A model generated the notes under the pieces. That model was not told where the DNA came from, did not search any database, and was given only the letters and a program-made list of their open reading frames with translations. Positions 1 to 11,210 of a stretch of DNA of 64,000 nt are shown piece after piece. A program made the position numbers and the translations under genes. The DNA lies in contig JAMPIT010000230.1 in assembly GCA_026261815.1 (NCBI GenBank), positions 38,462,501 through 38,526,500 on the forward strand. Reading direction: 5' to 3'. Origin of the DNA: Monarcha castaneiventris obscurior (Eukaryota; Chordata; Aves; Passeriformes; Monarchidae). Each line of letters starts with the position of its first letter. Within the stretch, counting starts at the first letter, position 1.

Positions 1-1257
1 GTGGTGATTTTGTTTCAGTTTTTGCCTCTATTTCCATTGAGAGTAAGGCTTACCTTTAAGGGGAGATTAATTTCTCAGATGAAATTTCTTATCCTTACAA
101 CAAACAGCTGCCACAGGGTTTGCCATGCAGCAGTTGGCAATAGTTTATTGTTCTGCAAGATCTGTCAAGATCTTTAATTCTGAGGACTTTTTTTTTTTTT
201 TTTAAAGTATTTATCTACTTTGGGCCCCATAAAGTATTTTACTGCAATATTGAAATTGGCATTAATGATGAAATTGTTTAATTTAGGGAGGGAAAGTAAA
301 TTAATTTAAAACCTTATGCCAGAAAGCTTGTTCTGCCTTTGCCTTCTATAATCAACCAAACTTTTAGGGCCATGGGAAGAGGATATCCTTCATTCCTTCA
401 ACTGACTATTCAAAAGACTGTCATTTATGACAGGGTGACAGAGAGAAAGTCAGTGCAGATTATGCAAATTTAATTTGGTCTTAGGTGCAAAGGGGATCTG
501 TAACTGAGCTTCACAAATGTTACATGTTGGAGGTTGTTTGTTAAGAGATTGTATTTGTGGTAAGCTGTTCATACTGCACACCAAAGAGTTGCTTAGTGGC
601 CATGAAGTTCAAGACATTGCAAATACCATTTTCACATCTCCTTTTGGCTACTTTTCATTTCAGTATTCAGTAGGAGATTTCCTAGAATTAGAGCAAGTAA
701 TGAATTGACAGATCACACCTCAGTGGTCCTGACAGGTTTGTGCATGTGTCTCATAGCACAGATATGTCAGTAGCAGATTTTTAGGAGTAATTTTAATGTG
801 CTGGATTTTTTTTTAATTACTTCCACTACCTTTATTTATTTTTAAAAATTTTAAACATGAGGCATTGTTTCCTTAAACAATATGTTTTATTAAACCAGGT
901 TTTGACCTTTGCTGATGTTTACTCTGTAGGGTCAAAGCACTTGTTAGTGCACTGAACTCCCACCACCTGCCAAAAGTGTAATCCTGTGCCTTATGTCCTG
1001 CTACTAAGAGAAGACAGGCAGAAATGCAGACCAGAAACACAATTTTTGTAAACACTGTAGTTATATCAAGATTCCTACTTTCTGGTAAACATATCATTTG
1101 AAGCACAGAAGTGTTTGTCTGCCTAAACTCCTGCAGGGTCCTAGCACAAACATCTAAAAGGCACTGAAGAGAATCACTGTGGGGCTGTTCAGCTCTGAGC
1201 ATATTCATGTAAGAGCACTGTACCAAAATTTCTTCATCAATGTAAAAATAATTTTTG
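1..1257. other. Non-coding stretch, no gene seen
   Basis: AT-rich sequence with stops in all frames apart from short chance ORFs (117 codons on the minus strand at 873-1226, not protein-like). It contains a run of 16 T at 188-203. No splice-bounded open segment or recognised repeat was found. Confidence 0.65.
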
Positions 1258-2195
1258 GTGTAATTTCAGAAGTATAGGGGCAGGAGGGACCTCAGAGACT
1301 CCGTGTGAGAAATTCCCCTACCATGATGGAGGACTACTATGCTGGCAGCCAGTCTTGGAGCTATCTAAAAAAATAAATTCTAATGGAAGAGGTTTCTAAA
1401 TAATTCCTTTTTTTCTAGGCAGTATGTTGCAATTCTTGATTACATTCAGAAGCTCAGAATTTTTCTTAGGTTTCCCACAGTAACTTTTGATTCTTCTCCC
1501 TCGTGTATACCAGAAAACTGTTGCAATGTGTATTTTCAACTCAACTTCTACTTATTCTCTTCTTTTCAGAGACTACTTAATCAAATCGATCTGCTTTTCT
1601 TCATTGATTAGCGTATTAGCCCTCACACCATTCTTGTTGATATTTTCTTCCCTCCTTCAAATTTTTTATGTCCCAAATTGAAAGAGGTGCAACAGACAAA
1701 TTTCAGCACCACTAAATACAGTGCACCGAGGAAAAGTGATGCCATGTTCTGGCCTCAAAATTTATTTATTACTCACTTCAATTCCCTAGCTTCTCTTTTG
1801 CTGTAAAACTGCCTATGTATTTTATCCCATGTCTTATACTTGATCTGTCCTTCCAGCCTGCAGTACTTTACATTCTTTTTGAGGTTTTTTACTTTTGTTA
1901 TTTCAACCATATTCAGTTTTCAACACTATGATGAACCCTACCCTTTGCAGTCCCAGTTATTATCATTACTGAATGTATAAACATATTCTCTCATACCTTA
2001 TCCTGGTCATTAAGAAAGCATTGAATGGAATCAGGCCTAGAGTACATCCCTTTAAAACCAATTTGGAAGCCAAAGCAATTTTTTTTATCCACTGTATTAT
2101 AATGGAGTCATTACTTCATTTCATAGATCACTGATGGAAATTCTATGTAAAAATCAAGATATACTGTGTTTATTGGGTTTTAAACCCTCACTCCC
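1258..2195 (-). mobile_element. Ancient CR1-family LINE copy, 3' part, reverse orientation
   Basis: Read on the plus strand, this region follows the reverse complement of an old sauropsid CR1 consensus almost from its 3' end inwards. The segment starting near 1270 resembles the 'gctggaagggacctca' 3' end. Around 1420-1475 there is a counterpart of the 'aatttttcctaat' block. From 1555 to 1730 it matches the part normally reading 'cttctcttttctaggctaa' through 'ccagaactggacacagtact', with many substitutions. Around 2010-2060 'tcattaagaaagcattgaa' and 'atcaggcctagagtacatcc' match the reverse-transcriptase portion. Around 2150-2180 'aaatcaagatatactgtg' matches the next block. The 3' end therefore lies on the left, so the element is on the minus strand. 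It is heavily diverged, with all frames broken and no flanking target duplication visible. The family was assigned by memory of the consensus. The right boundary is uncertain, because similarity fades after about 2195. Confidence 0.72.
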
Positions 2196-4240
2196 CATTC
2201 CAGCCCCAAGGCAGTTACTGTATGAGGAAATTTAGGTGACAGGACATATTATAACTGGACAATTTTAGGGCCTCTAAATAGTTATATATATAATTTAAGA
2301 GCATGTTTTTATAATAAAGTTAACTCAACAATCTCAAGAACAGGTAATTGCTATTTTTGTGACTACTTGTCATGATTCAGATTGTCTTCAGAGGAGGTGT
2401 TAGGAGACAAAAGATCCATGCTGTTATTTATGAACTAGCATAATCTACAAGATGTTGTTTGCTGTGTCACTACAGAGTAGGGAAAGCCACATGTTGCTTT
2501 GGGTTATGGAGCAAAATATTGGTCATGAAACACTTTCAGCCATTACCAGTACCCTCTGCCACCTCCCAAATCCTAGACATGTCTACCATACCTTTTTGCC
2601 ACAGCTGTTTCTACTGCTGGTCTTAGTATGTCATTAGTGCCCAAGAGTATGCTCTGTCAAATGCAGCACAAGGTGGAGATCAAACTTTTTAGACTGCATC
2701 AATGGAGCTTTTTCTGCCTTCACCTGGGAATCAAAGGGGATTAGCTGAGTTTATTGTAAACTTATTCCTACTACCTCTGCATTCTTTCTGCTGTGTTCCT
2801 CTGAAATAGGAGTCTGTGAATGCAGAGGAGAATGCCACTGATCTTCACTGAGAGGTTAGGACGGATGTTATTAGTTGGTGCTGAATTTGATTTCTACCCT
2901 GCTATCCATGCATGCAGAATGTTTTTCCATTTCTTTTACCTTTGTTATCTTTATTGGCACAGTTTCTTTTTATTGCAAATAATAAAGTCACAAGCCCGTA
3001 ATGGAATTTTTCAAACTCATTGCACAATCTTTGATAATAATTAGGGGGAGGCAAAGGTGACTTCTCTCATTTTCAGTTGTTGTATTGTACAAATTCATTG
3101 CGTTCGTCAAACAAATACAAGAAAATCTGTCACAATACAATGGTGGATTTCCTTTTTTTCACGAAGTTCTGATTTTTTTTTTCCTCTCAAGTTATTTTCC
3201 TCACCATCAAATGTTGTGTTTTCTTTCAATAAATGGGGAGGGGAAAGAGATATTCATAGCCTCTTTCTAGCACAGTTCTCTTAGCACTAAGCACACTGCT
3301 AGGATGGAAATGAAATGAACTTTAGCCTTCAGTTGAAAAGCTTGCTATTTTATTTTCATATCTAACAAATATGTACTGAGTAGTTCCAATATTCACATAT
3401 TCTACCCAGAATCAGTCCTGGGATACATAATTACCTTCTAAATGTAAATACATCTTTTTTGAAAATGGTTGAGTTTGTGAACATCAAAGTAAATGGACAC
3501 CCTTCAACAAATGGAGACCAGACAGCACTCAGGCACTGGATCCTGGATTGTCAGTACTAGTGCCCTCTCTGCACTCCTCCCTATCCTGGCCCTGTTTTGG
3601 GCCACACAGCTCAGCTCTCTAAGCTACCGTGTGGGTACAACTCTGTGAAAGAGCACACTCAACAGGCTTCCCCCAGAAAGCTGACTGTGTAAGGCTACCA
3701 TGTGTCTGGTGGTGTTTTCTTTTATGATTTCTCAACATAATCCCAGCAGACTTTACCCCTCAAGCATCCTCATAATGCGTTCATGTAACACCCAACTTCA
3801 GCTTAAAGCTGCAGACTCTGATAGATTACAGTACAGTCAGTAATCATGCTGGTCAGTCTGAATCCAGAGACTGAAATAAAACCACTAACTGGTAATTTTG
3901 TCTTGGTGTCATGTAGGGACTAGAGGGCACCTGGTAAGAAATGATTTGTAGTTTTCACGTGAGCAGTTTACCACAGGGGCGGACTACCTATGATCAGAGT
4001 GGCTGTGCCTCACTTTTCAGCTATAAGGAATGGTCACTTGGCTCTTTTTATTTCCTTTTTTTTTTGTTTTTATTATTGTTCCAGCGCTCTTTTTGTTTAA
4101 GAACCAATGCACTGATGTGGGTGTCTTCTGCTAATTATGATTTTGTCAGGCACTAACAGAAGCCGCCTTTTACTTAGTGGCACATGACTGAAAACATACC
4201 CCTTTCTGGTAAGGGGCAACAGTCGTTTGCTAATTCCTAG
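2196..4240. other. Non-coding stretch, no gene seen
   Basis: AT-rich sequence with only short overlapping chance ORFs (60-75 codons). It contains T-rich low-complexity patches near 3150-3200 and 4050-4080. A CTCF-like motif at 3914-3933 is listed separately. Confidence 0.6.
3914..3933 (+). promoter_or_regulatory. CTCF-like binding motif
   Basis: The core at 3919-3930 reads ACTAGAGGGCAC. It fits 12 of 14 positions of the vertebrate CTCF core (CCASYAGRKGGCRS); the two leading C positions are G here. This is a motif match only. One such site is expected by chance at a low rate in 64 kb, so binding is not established. Confidence 0.25.
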
Positions 4241-4346
4241 GCACAGGATTGGGATGCAGGAGGGGTAGATACAGCCCTGGGCTCTGCCACATGCTTTCTG
4301 TGTGATTCTGAACTTATTTGCAATCAACACTCAGTTATCTGTGGAT
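4241..4346 (+). mobile_element. MIR-type (CORE-SINE) fossil
   Basis: The order of elements is that of the amniote MIR or CORE-SINE body: 'gcacaggattgggatgcagg', then 'cagccctgggctctgccac', then 'ttctgtgtgattctgaac', then a degraded 'cactcagttatctgtg'. These correspond to the consensus blocks 'gcactggactgggagtcagg', 'ctgggttctagtcccagctctgccac', 'gctgtgtgaccttgggcaag' and 'cctcagtttccccatctgt'. The tRNA-like head and the tail are missing. The minus-strand ORF at 4097-4330 runs across it and is an artefact of the repeat. Such copies are old and occur throughout amniotes, so this one does not narrow the species further. Confidence 0.62.
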
Positions 4347-6857
4347 GCTTTAACCAGTTTGAGCTTAATCATATGACAGAAGCAGAAATACTTGAACTCT
4401 GTCCTTACCCACCCAGTGTTGGGCTGCCCATACTTAATAGTTTAGGCCCAGTGCCAGAAAGAGGCAGCTGTGCTGCCTTCCCAGCCAGCTTGGGTCTGTG
4501 AGCAGTTTAGCCACATTGTGTCTCAGAACACAAGCTAATAGCCCTAAAGACCTAGTCTCATTTTGTGGAGTCATCAGGAAGACTTCAGTGCTGTGTTCCT
4601 ATTTCCCACAAGGACCAGAACTGCACAGAAGCAGTTCAAAGCCAGCCGGGCTTATTGAGTGCCACCTGAACATCTCTATACAACTCAGGAGGTTCCAAGA
4701 AGATTTATTTGCTCAGGTTCAATGCCAGTCTAATAAATTCACTTGTCATCTTGTCAGCATGTCTGCTTGTATTGTGGCTAGAGCAAGCACCTTATGCAGC
4801 AAGAACCTTTTGAACTCAGCATTAAGTTTCTGGTGAAAAAGGTATTGCAGTTTAGCCTATGGTGCCTCTGTGCTTAAGATCCCAGCTTTGTTTACTTTCC
4901 TTATGCTATGTGCACACAGTGCAATGGGACACAATAGCTGTCTAAATGGGATTTATCCTGCAAAGTTTCTTGTATGAAGTGAGAAATCACCCAGGTGGTA
5001 GGGTGGAACAGAAGGAATAACCAAGAGGCTGCATCACCTCTTGCTTGTTTGGTGTGGGCTCAGGGAATTCACACAGCATTAGCTGATCTGTGACAACTGC
5101 TTTACAGGTTCTACCCTCTGGGATAGCTTTCTGCTGCTCTGGTAAAGGATAAGCTGCCACACATACACAGATCGCTTTTCTTGGAGTAGCTCATGAACTG
5201 TAAACTCATATCCTGGATTCCTAGGTTAAGGCTAAAAATTTAAATATACATTTCTTTCTATGAAATGAGAGGCAAGCGGCACTTCTTTTGTATGGCTGTT
5301 GATCAAAAGTCTTAAGAATTTTGTAAGAAAATGGTCATTACATCTATCTGATTTTTTTTGAACACTTAGTGCAAAGAGGAAGGGCAATTTTTTGTCTGTT
5401 TGTTTTTCCAATGTTTCCTAATTACATTTAAATCAGTGATATTCTGCAAAGAATGTCTCAGAAAAAGCTAAGGGAAAAGTCTGTAATGGAGGTTAATAAA
5501 ATGATACTAAAAGAATCCCATATGTGATATAAGCCCATCAAATAATATTCCCCTTTAAATTTTCAGTCATTAGTTGAAATAATCGGACATGATACCCTAA
5601 CCTAAAACCTTTTTATGTTTATATCTATAGGAAGAAAGAGAACATGCTGTTCAACCAATATCAAGTGTCAGTCACAACTAATGCAGCTGATCCAAAACCT
5701 AGCAGAAAGCTGTAAAACTCAGGAAGTTTGGCTCAGACTCCTGAAGCCTGAAAGCTTCATTCATTCACTCAGGAACATAAGCAAGTAGAACCCTGTGCAT
5801 TATGGCACTACATAGATTGTTGTGCCTCATTCAGCCAGACACAAATGCATGATAATAAACAATCATACTTAAAAGAGCATGAGTGTATCATGAAGACAAA
5901 GTAACTCATTCAGATCCATGGGCAGGTCAGACTTGTCTATAGAAATTTCATTTACTTCTGTGTGTGTCTGTCGGAAAAATTATAGCTCCATGATGGACTA
6001 CATGTGCCCTGAAAGCATTATAAACACACTGGTACAGCCCTGAATCTGCAGTAATTCTCTCTATCTTTCAGCAGGCTGCCCTGGTGTCATGGCACTGCTT
6101 CCAGCTCCTGAGTTAGCTGATGAGCTCTGGTAGGGCATTCACCAATGGAGACGGGTCCTAAGAGGGCCATCTGCTGCATTCCCCTGTGGTGCTTGTTTGG
6201 GTTCTGCAGTAGGAAGTACAGCCAAAATAGTCACAACCTGAAGTCTATACTTCTTATAACTCATAATCAATTTTTCGGTTTTATTTAAGTTTCTAAATAT
6301 AGTGTGAGTGTTCGGAATGGGATCTGGGCTCCGAGCTGAGTCGGGTCCTTTTGAAAATTGACTCATAGAAAATTAATTGTATGCATTGAAATGTTGGATG
6401 CTGAGTAAAGTGGGACCTGTTAAACAAGAAAGTGTCTTTTTGTTCTCCTAGGAAGAAAAAAAAGAGAACCTTGTTTATCTCTTAGATTGTTGGATTTAAT
6501 CTAGGAAGAAATATTTGAGTTCAACACTGAGAAACCTGAAGTCATCAATCTGGGTCATCCAATAAATGCATACAAATAAGAACTATAGAGATTGCTATAG
6601 GAATTAAAGCTTTTTTGGTTTACCCAGGCTGAACAAGTTTTGATTTTGTTTGTCTATGTTTAATAAACCAAAAACAATGGGTCTGAATATCAGCTGCAAA
6701 TTTCTGGGAAGGGGGGAAAAAAACTGGTGGGCACAAGTGTGGGGAGGCAAGGGTTGACTCCAGAAGAGAGAAAGGCAAGAGAAAGGAAATACAGTGAGGG
6801 AATCTCTGAGATATACCACAGGGAAATGTGTGGAGGGAATGGAAGATTATGGGGTGT
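4347..6857. other. Non-coding stretch, no gene seen
   Basis: Contains a 112-codon plus-strand ORF (4498-4836) and a 75-codon minus-strand ORF (6139-6366). Neither resembles a known family and neither is framed by convincing splice sites. A good splice-acceptor-like sequence ('ttttgttctcctag', ending at 6451) is not followed by a nearby donor. Confidence 0.55.
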
Positions 6858-6931
6858 TGAGCCAGAGCCTCCTTTCATCTATAGAAGTCTTTCCATTGAC
6901 TTACTCAGATACTGAACAAGGCCCTACCAGA
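6858..6931 (+). repeat. Fragment of an old amniote interspersed repeat ('attgactt' core)
   Basis: The string 'ttgagccagagcct' followed by 'gaagtctttccattgactta' and 'gatactgaacaaggcccta' matches a pattern frequent in sauropsid genomes: tgatccaaagcc, gaaagactcccattgacttcaatggg, then tttggatcaggccc. I recall the pattern but not a secure family name. The copy is short and diverged with unclear ends. A second fragment with the same core lies at 35065-35130. Confidence 0.5.
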
Positions 6932-9439
6932 ATGAGTTTGTGCCTCTGTAGAAATATCTGAAGCCAAAACAAAAATAATTACAGTACTGAATGGATTGCA
7001 TTGGCTGACTTCTTTAGTGTCTAATGTTCTTTGGCAGTGCTTCATCCTGATTATTCCATCTGGAGATAATTGTGTGATATCATCCATAAAATTAAAACAT
7101 AAATCAATCCAACTAGTGATCAGCCTCATGAGCTGCTGTTTAAAAACACACATGGAAATCTAGCGCTCCCTGCCTTTTTAGCAGGATGTGCAAAAATTCA
7201 GTGAAGTGTCAGGACAAAATAAAATCATGAAGCCTACAAAACTTTCATGAGCTGTAACAGTGCTGTCAACACAGTACATGAAAAATAATAGGAGAATTCT
7301 GTTTTTCCTTATATTTTATTTAAACTATTACAATAGGCAATATTTGAACTTAAAAAATTTTCATATTTGTCGGAATAATGTCTTCAACTTTGTACAGTTG
7401 CAGTGCAGCAATAAATTGCTGACTTAAAGCAAGAAATCAATTATTAGCAACTGAGAAAAGATATTCCTTATGGAAGAATAATTTTCTTCTGTAGGACGGG
7501 TAAAGTAATATCCTTATACCAATAATGTCCTTATGCCCCCTTTCTGTCAGGAAAGGCCATTATATCACTTTATGTGATATTAACTTCTATCAGGTAGTCT
7601 TTGAACCATGAAGAACTAATTCAACTTTTATCTTGCATAGTCTTGAGAAAAGATTATTAGCAACAAAGATTAACAGCTATTCATTTTGTCTGTTAGCAAT
7701 TGACTTTTGTTAGGAGAAATATAAGGGGTTAACCTAGGTCATGTAGGAAATTAATTTATGCTTTATTTCTCTTCTCTCATTTAGGAAGTTTTAGGAAATG
7801 TTCCAAATGGAATCCCTTCAACACTCTTGCCATCTCTAAAATAACGAATATTTTAAACATGATATAACAATGCAAATTTTAGTATCTTTTAGATATTGTA
7901 TATCTATTATATTTTTATATAAATATAGTGCACACAAGTTCTTATGGAAAGCACGCTTAGCTCTCTTTTGGGGGAATATTTTACTTGCTATCCCTGTGGT
8001 AACAACTCTCAATCATACAAAACTTTGCAGAAAGCAGACAGCAAAACACTATGAATGAAGAAGTTATCCATAAATGTTCAACTGAATCTTCATGGCAACA
8101 TGTACATGCAGGACTCAATCAAATATGTTTACTGCAATCCAAATCCTAGCAACTTGATTCATTCTGAATAGAAACCTATCGTGAAAGCAAAAAATTTGCT
8201 AAAAGTTTCTTTAAAATTAGATAACGAGTAAGATATTGCTAACCTTTAATAAGAATTGTGCACTTCTACACCTTGTCCATAACAACCATGTATTATAAAT
8301 AAAATAGAAAAATATACAACATAAATATTAAAATAAAGTACATATTATTCTGGGTTCAATTTTTAATGCTCTACGCCTTGTTTTATCTAGATATTAGTCT
8401 TAGTCAAACTTGCACTGATGTTTTGTCAGTAGATACCAGTGTACAGAGCCTCTAGGAAAGCTGGAATGAATTAAATTATAGTGTTTCCTCAGAAAATATA
8501 TTTGCCATATCTGGGATGTTCTGTTCTATGCATCTTCCTTAAAAAGAAATGGAATTAGGAATCACATTTAATACTTCTAATATTACGCATATTTGATATA
8601 CATATCTATGTTGATACATGCTTTATATCTCTTTATGTATATATGGGTATTGAGTATATTTATATATTGCCTTTATACTCTTTATGAATATACACACTTT
8701 ATTTCATTAATAATTTGATAAAATACTAATCTAAAGAGCAATTGCAGATGATAAGATCATTTAATCTGGAAAAGAGAAGAAAGAATAAATTTGATTCTTA
8801 AGTTATCCTGAAAGTCCTGCAAGACATCCTGTTTAATGGGGTAGAGGAAAAATTAAAAGCAATATGTCTTACTGCTTTTAATTAAAGGTTTAGACGCGTC
8901 ATCACCAATCTTCTCTGACTACCTCATGATTGCTATTGAAAGATTGATCTTTCCTTTGAAAGAAAGTGAAAAGATGGGAGGGAGATTTTCTGTCAATCCC
9001 AGAAAAAATTTCCATAGAAACAGATAAGAGGCCAGAAGAATTGGTAGCTGGAGAAACAGCAACATCAGCTCAAATGTGTTTGAAATTCATTTGATGTCTG
9101 CAATTTTGCTTAGAAGTCAGTATCTAATTGTCAATATTTCAACCATATCCATCACTCTGGCAGCATATTGTCTGCATTGGGAGTTTGTTAATACAAAACA
9201 GAGAATAGGCACAGCATTCAGCTCACTGGGTAACCGCAGAAGAAAAACTTATGTTCTCTTAATACTTAAAGAGTGACTCAAGATTTGAAGACATAGAATT
9301 TTTGAAATAAAAACTGACAAATTTCATTATTACAGCAAGAGAGAAAGAAGAGTAGTTGACATGAGATGACATCTGCTTTTCAGAGTTATTAGACTATGCC
9401 TTGAGGAAAGAAAACAAAATAGGAGGGACAAGATCTCAC
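6932..9439. other. Non-coding, very AT-rich stretch
   Basis: Very AT-rich, with an alternating TA-rich low-complexity tract at about 8590-8700. A strong acceptor-like sequence (tttctcttctctcatttag, ending at 7784) is followed by 19 open codons and a TAA at 7842-7844; this is described under findings. No other feature was recognised. Confidence 0.6.
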
Positions 9440-9502
9440 CATTTTGCCATGCGTCTTCATCACATGGCTCATTTTTCATTTCAAACTTGGCTCAGGTAGG
9501 TC
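9440..9502 (-). ncRNA. Candidate 63-nt spliced non-coding exon (weak)
   Basis: On the minus strand, a pyrimidine-rich acceptor (ttgcttctgttttcag, ending just above 9502) is followed by 63 nt and the donor ATG|GTGAGA, with its GT at 9439-9438. All three frames contain a stop (each has a TGA within the first 27 nt), so it cannot be an internal coding exon. If real, it would belong to a non-coding RNA or an untranslated region. The support is splice motifs only. Such pairs occur by chance, and there is no partner exon that I can point to. Confidence 0.15.
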
Positions 9503-11089
9503 CTGAAAACAGAAGCAAATCCAGCTGCTAAATGCAATACTGCAGTTAAAATCTCTAGAGGCTCTAATGCTGCCTGTGTGACTAACTAGCTGTACTGCAG
9601 AGGTATCGAGCTTCATCTCTGAGACTCGGGAGAAGGTAGCTGAAGTACTCAACTTCACTTCATTACATGTCCGGGCTGATGACTCATTTAAAACCACAAG
9701 AAAATGAAGGTGGAAAAGCAGCTCTGTGCCATCCACTTCATCTTGCTATGAATGCCAGCTTCCCCCTGTAGACGATTACTTGGAGTTTTGAACAGATTCA
9801 ATGCCTTGGCTTGTAAACCTGCCTTTATATCCTACAGGGATCTTCACGCTTGTTCTCTTTTAAAATCTCATCCAGAATATCTCTTTGTTTAACTTCATTC
9901 CTAGTTGCTTACTAGTAATAACACTGTTTTCCTGCTTATCTCACTCTCTTTCTGGTGCTTCCAGTTGCCAGATATTCTGTCATCTAGTTCACCATCTCTC
10001 AACCTACCTTGGTAGGTAGGTAGTAAAGTAGGATATGGCTCCTTACTCATTAGATGCTCCTGCCAGATTTATTCAGCCCTGTATTTTGGCAATGGTTACA
10101 TAAAAAATTTTATACTAACTGATCAGGACAAGTTGATTTCTATGGACACTGAGTGAGACTCATACCAAGGAATTTTTGCCACCAATTTTGTTCTTTCTGC
10201 AACTTGTATTGTTATGGTCTTTGGTGGTGGTGGTGTGCACTTGAATTAGAGTGAAGTGATCAAAACCACAGCTTTATACTCCCTTCCTGTAACAAACAAT
10301 TATAGGCTTCCAGCTGGCCACAGGTTAGTGCTTTATATTTATTTGTGACTTGTGTTAGAGTATCTAAAATCCATTAAAAGTGTGAGGCATTCTATCTGGG
10401 GCTGTATGAGCATCTCAGGGGGCTTGTGCTTACCCGAAAGAGTCTCTGACATAAATACATGGATGGAAGAGGAGTGGAGAGAGAAGAGGGAAACAGAAAC
10501 CTGTGAGGAAGCAAGACTTGACTGATATGCATGAGATGTTTAGTTAAAATATATATTGCCAAGTTTGTATAAGTCTTTTACTGAAGCCATGCGTGAAATT
10601 TTTATGCAAGGAGAAAATCAGTTTTGTAGCAAAACCCCATAAAACCCCAACAAACCACAAACCAAGACACAAAGAGAATATTAAGTTCCTAGTGAATTTC
10701 ACTATGCTACATAATTGGATGAACTCTATCCATGGATAAACCCTGTCATGGGGTGAGTAGAGCCTATTTCTCCTCAATGTTGTCTCTGCCAGATTCTTCA
10801 AACTGAGCCTCCTTTGGGGGAACGGAGAGAGCAGAAGTGCTGACACCACAGCTTCCCCCTTGCCTTCTCTACGTTCAGATGGAAATTACATTCTGTTCTC
10901 TTAACAGCCCCATTTCCTACTATGCAGTGTAACCAAGTAAGCTGGGCAAATTGTTTACTGAATTTCAGTGTGTACATTTGTAAAAGTTTGAATAATCAGT
11001 GGGATCCTAGCCTAAAAACATCTGATTTTCTCAGTGGTACAACACTGCCTGTCCTTTCACAAATATACTTTAATTGAAACAGGCCACAC
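9503..11089. other. Non-coding stretch with simple-sequence patches
   Basis: Contains a short (TGG)n run at 10222-10234, a small 'taggtaggtagg' patch near 10010-10022 and a purine-rich tract at about 10463-10500. The 101-codon minus-strand ORF (10544-10849) does not resemble a known protein. Confidence 0.6.
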
Positions 11090-11210
11090 CAGGGTGTGCA
11101 TTAATGGGCTGCTGTTGTACTGCTTGGGTGGTAGAAGGTAATTGGTCTCTGGTCCAGTGCTTCACAATGCTCCAAAGGCATGTGCCAATGCTCTGTTAAT
11201 GCACACCCTG
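11090..11210. repeat. 121-bp segment bounded by 15-bp perfect inverted repeats
   Basis: CAGGGTGTGCATTAA at 11090-11104 is the exact reverse complement of TTAATGCACACCCTG at 11196-11210, with 91 bp between. The outward flank shows four further paired positions after one mismatch. The outer CAGGG and inner spacing would fit a very short non-autonomous DNA transposon with terminal inverted repeats, or a stem-loop. The flanking 8-mers do not match, so no target duplication supports transposition. A spaced 15-bp match within about 120 bp is unlikely by chance, though not proof of function. Confidence 0.55.

Noticed and set aside
10420..10500. Possible 12-nt micro-exon on the minus strand behind a long pyrimidine tract
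   Set aside because: Twelve bases with a moderate donor cannot be separated from chance; the pyrimidine tract is the complement of a simple purine-rich patch.
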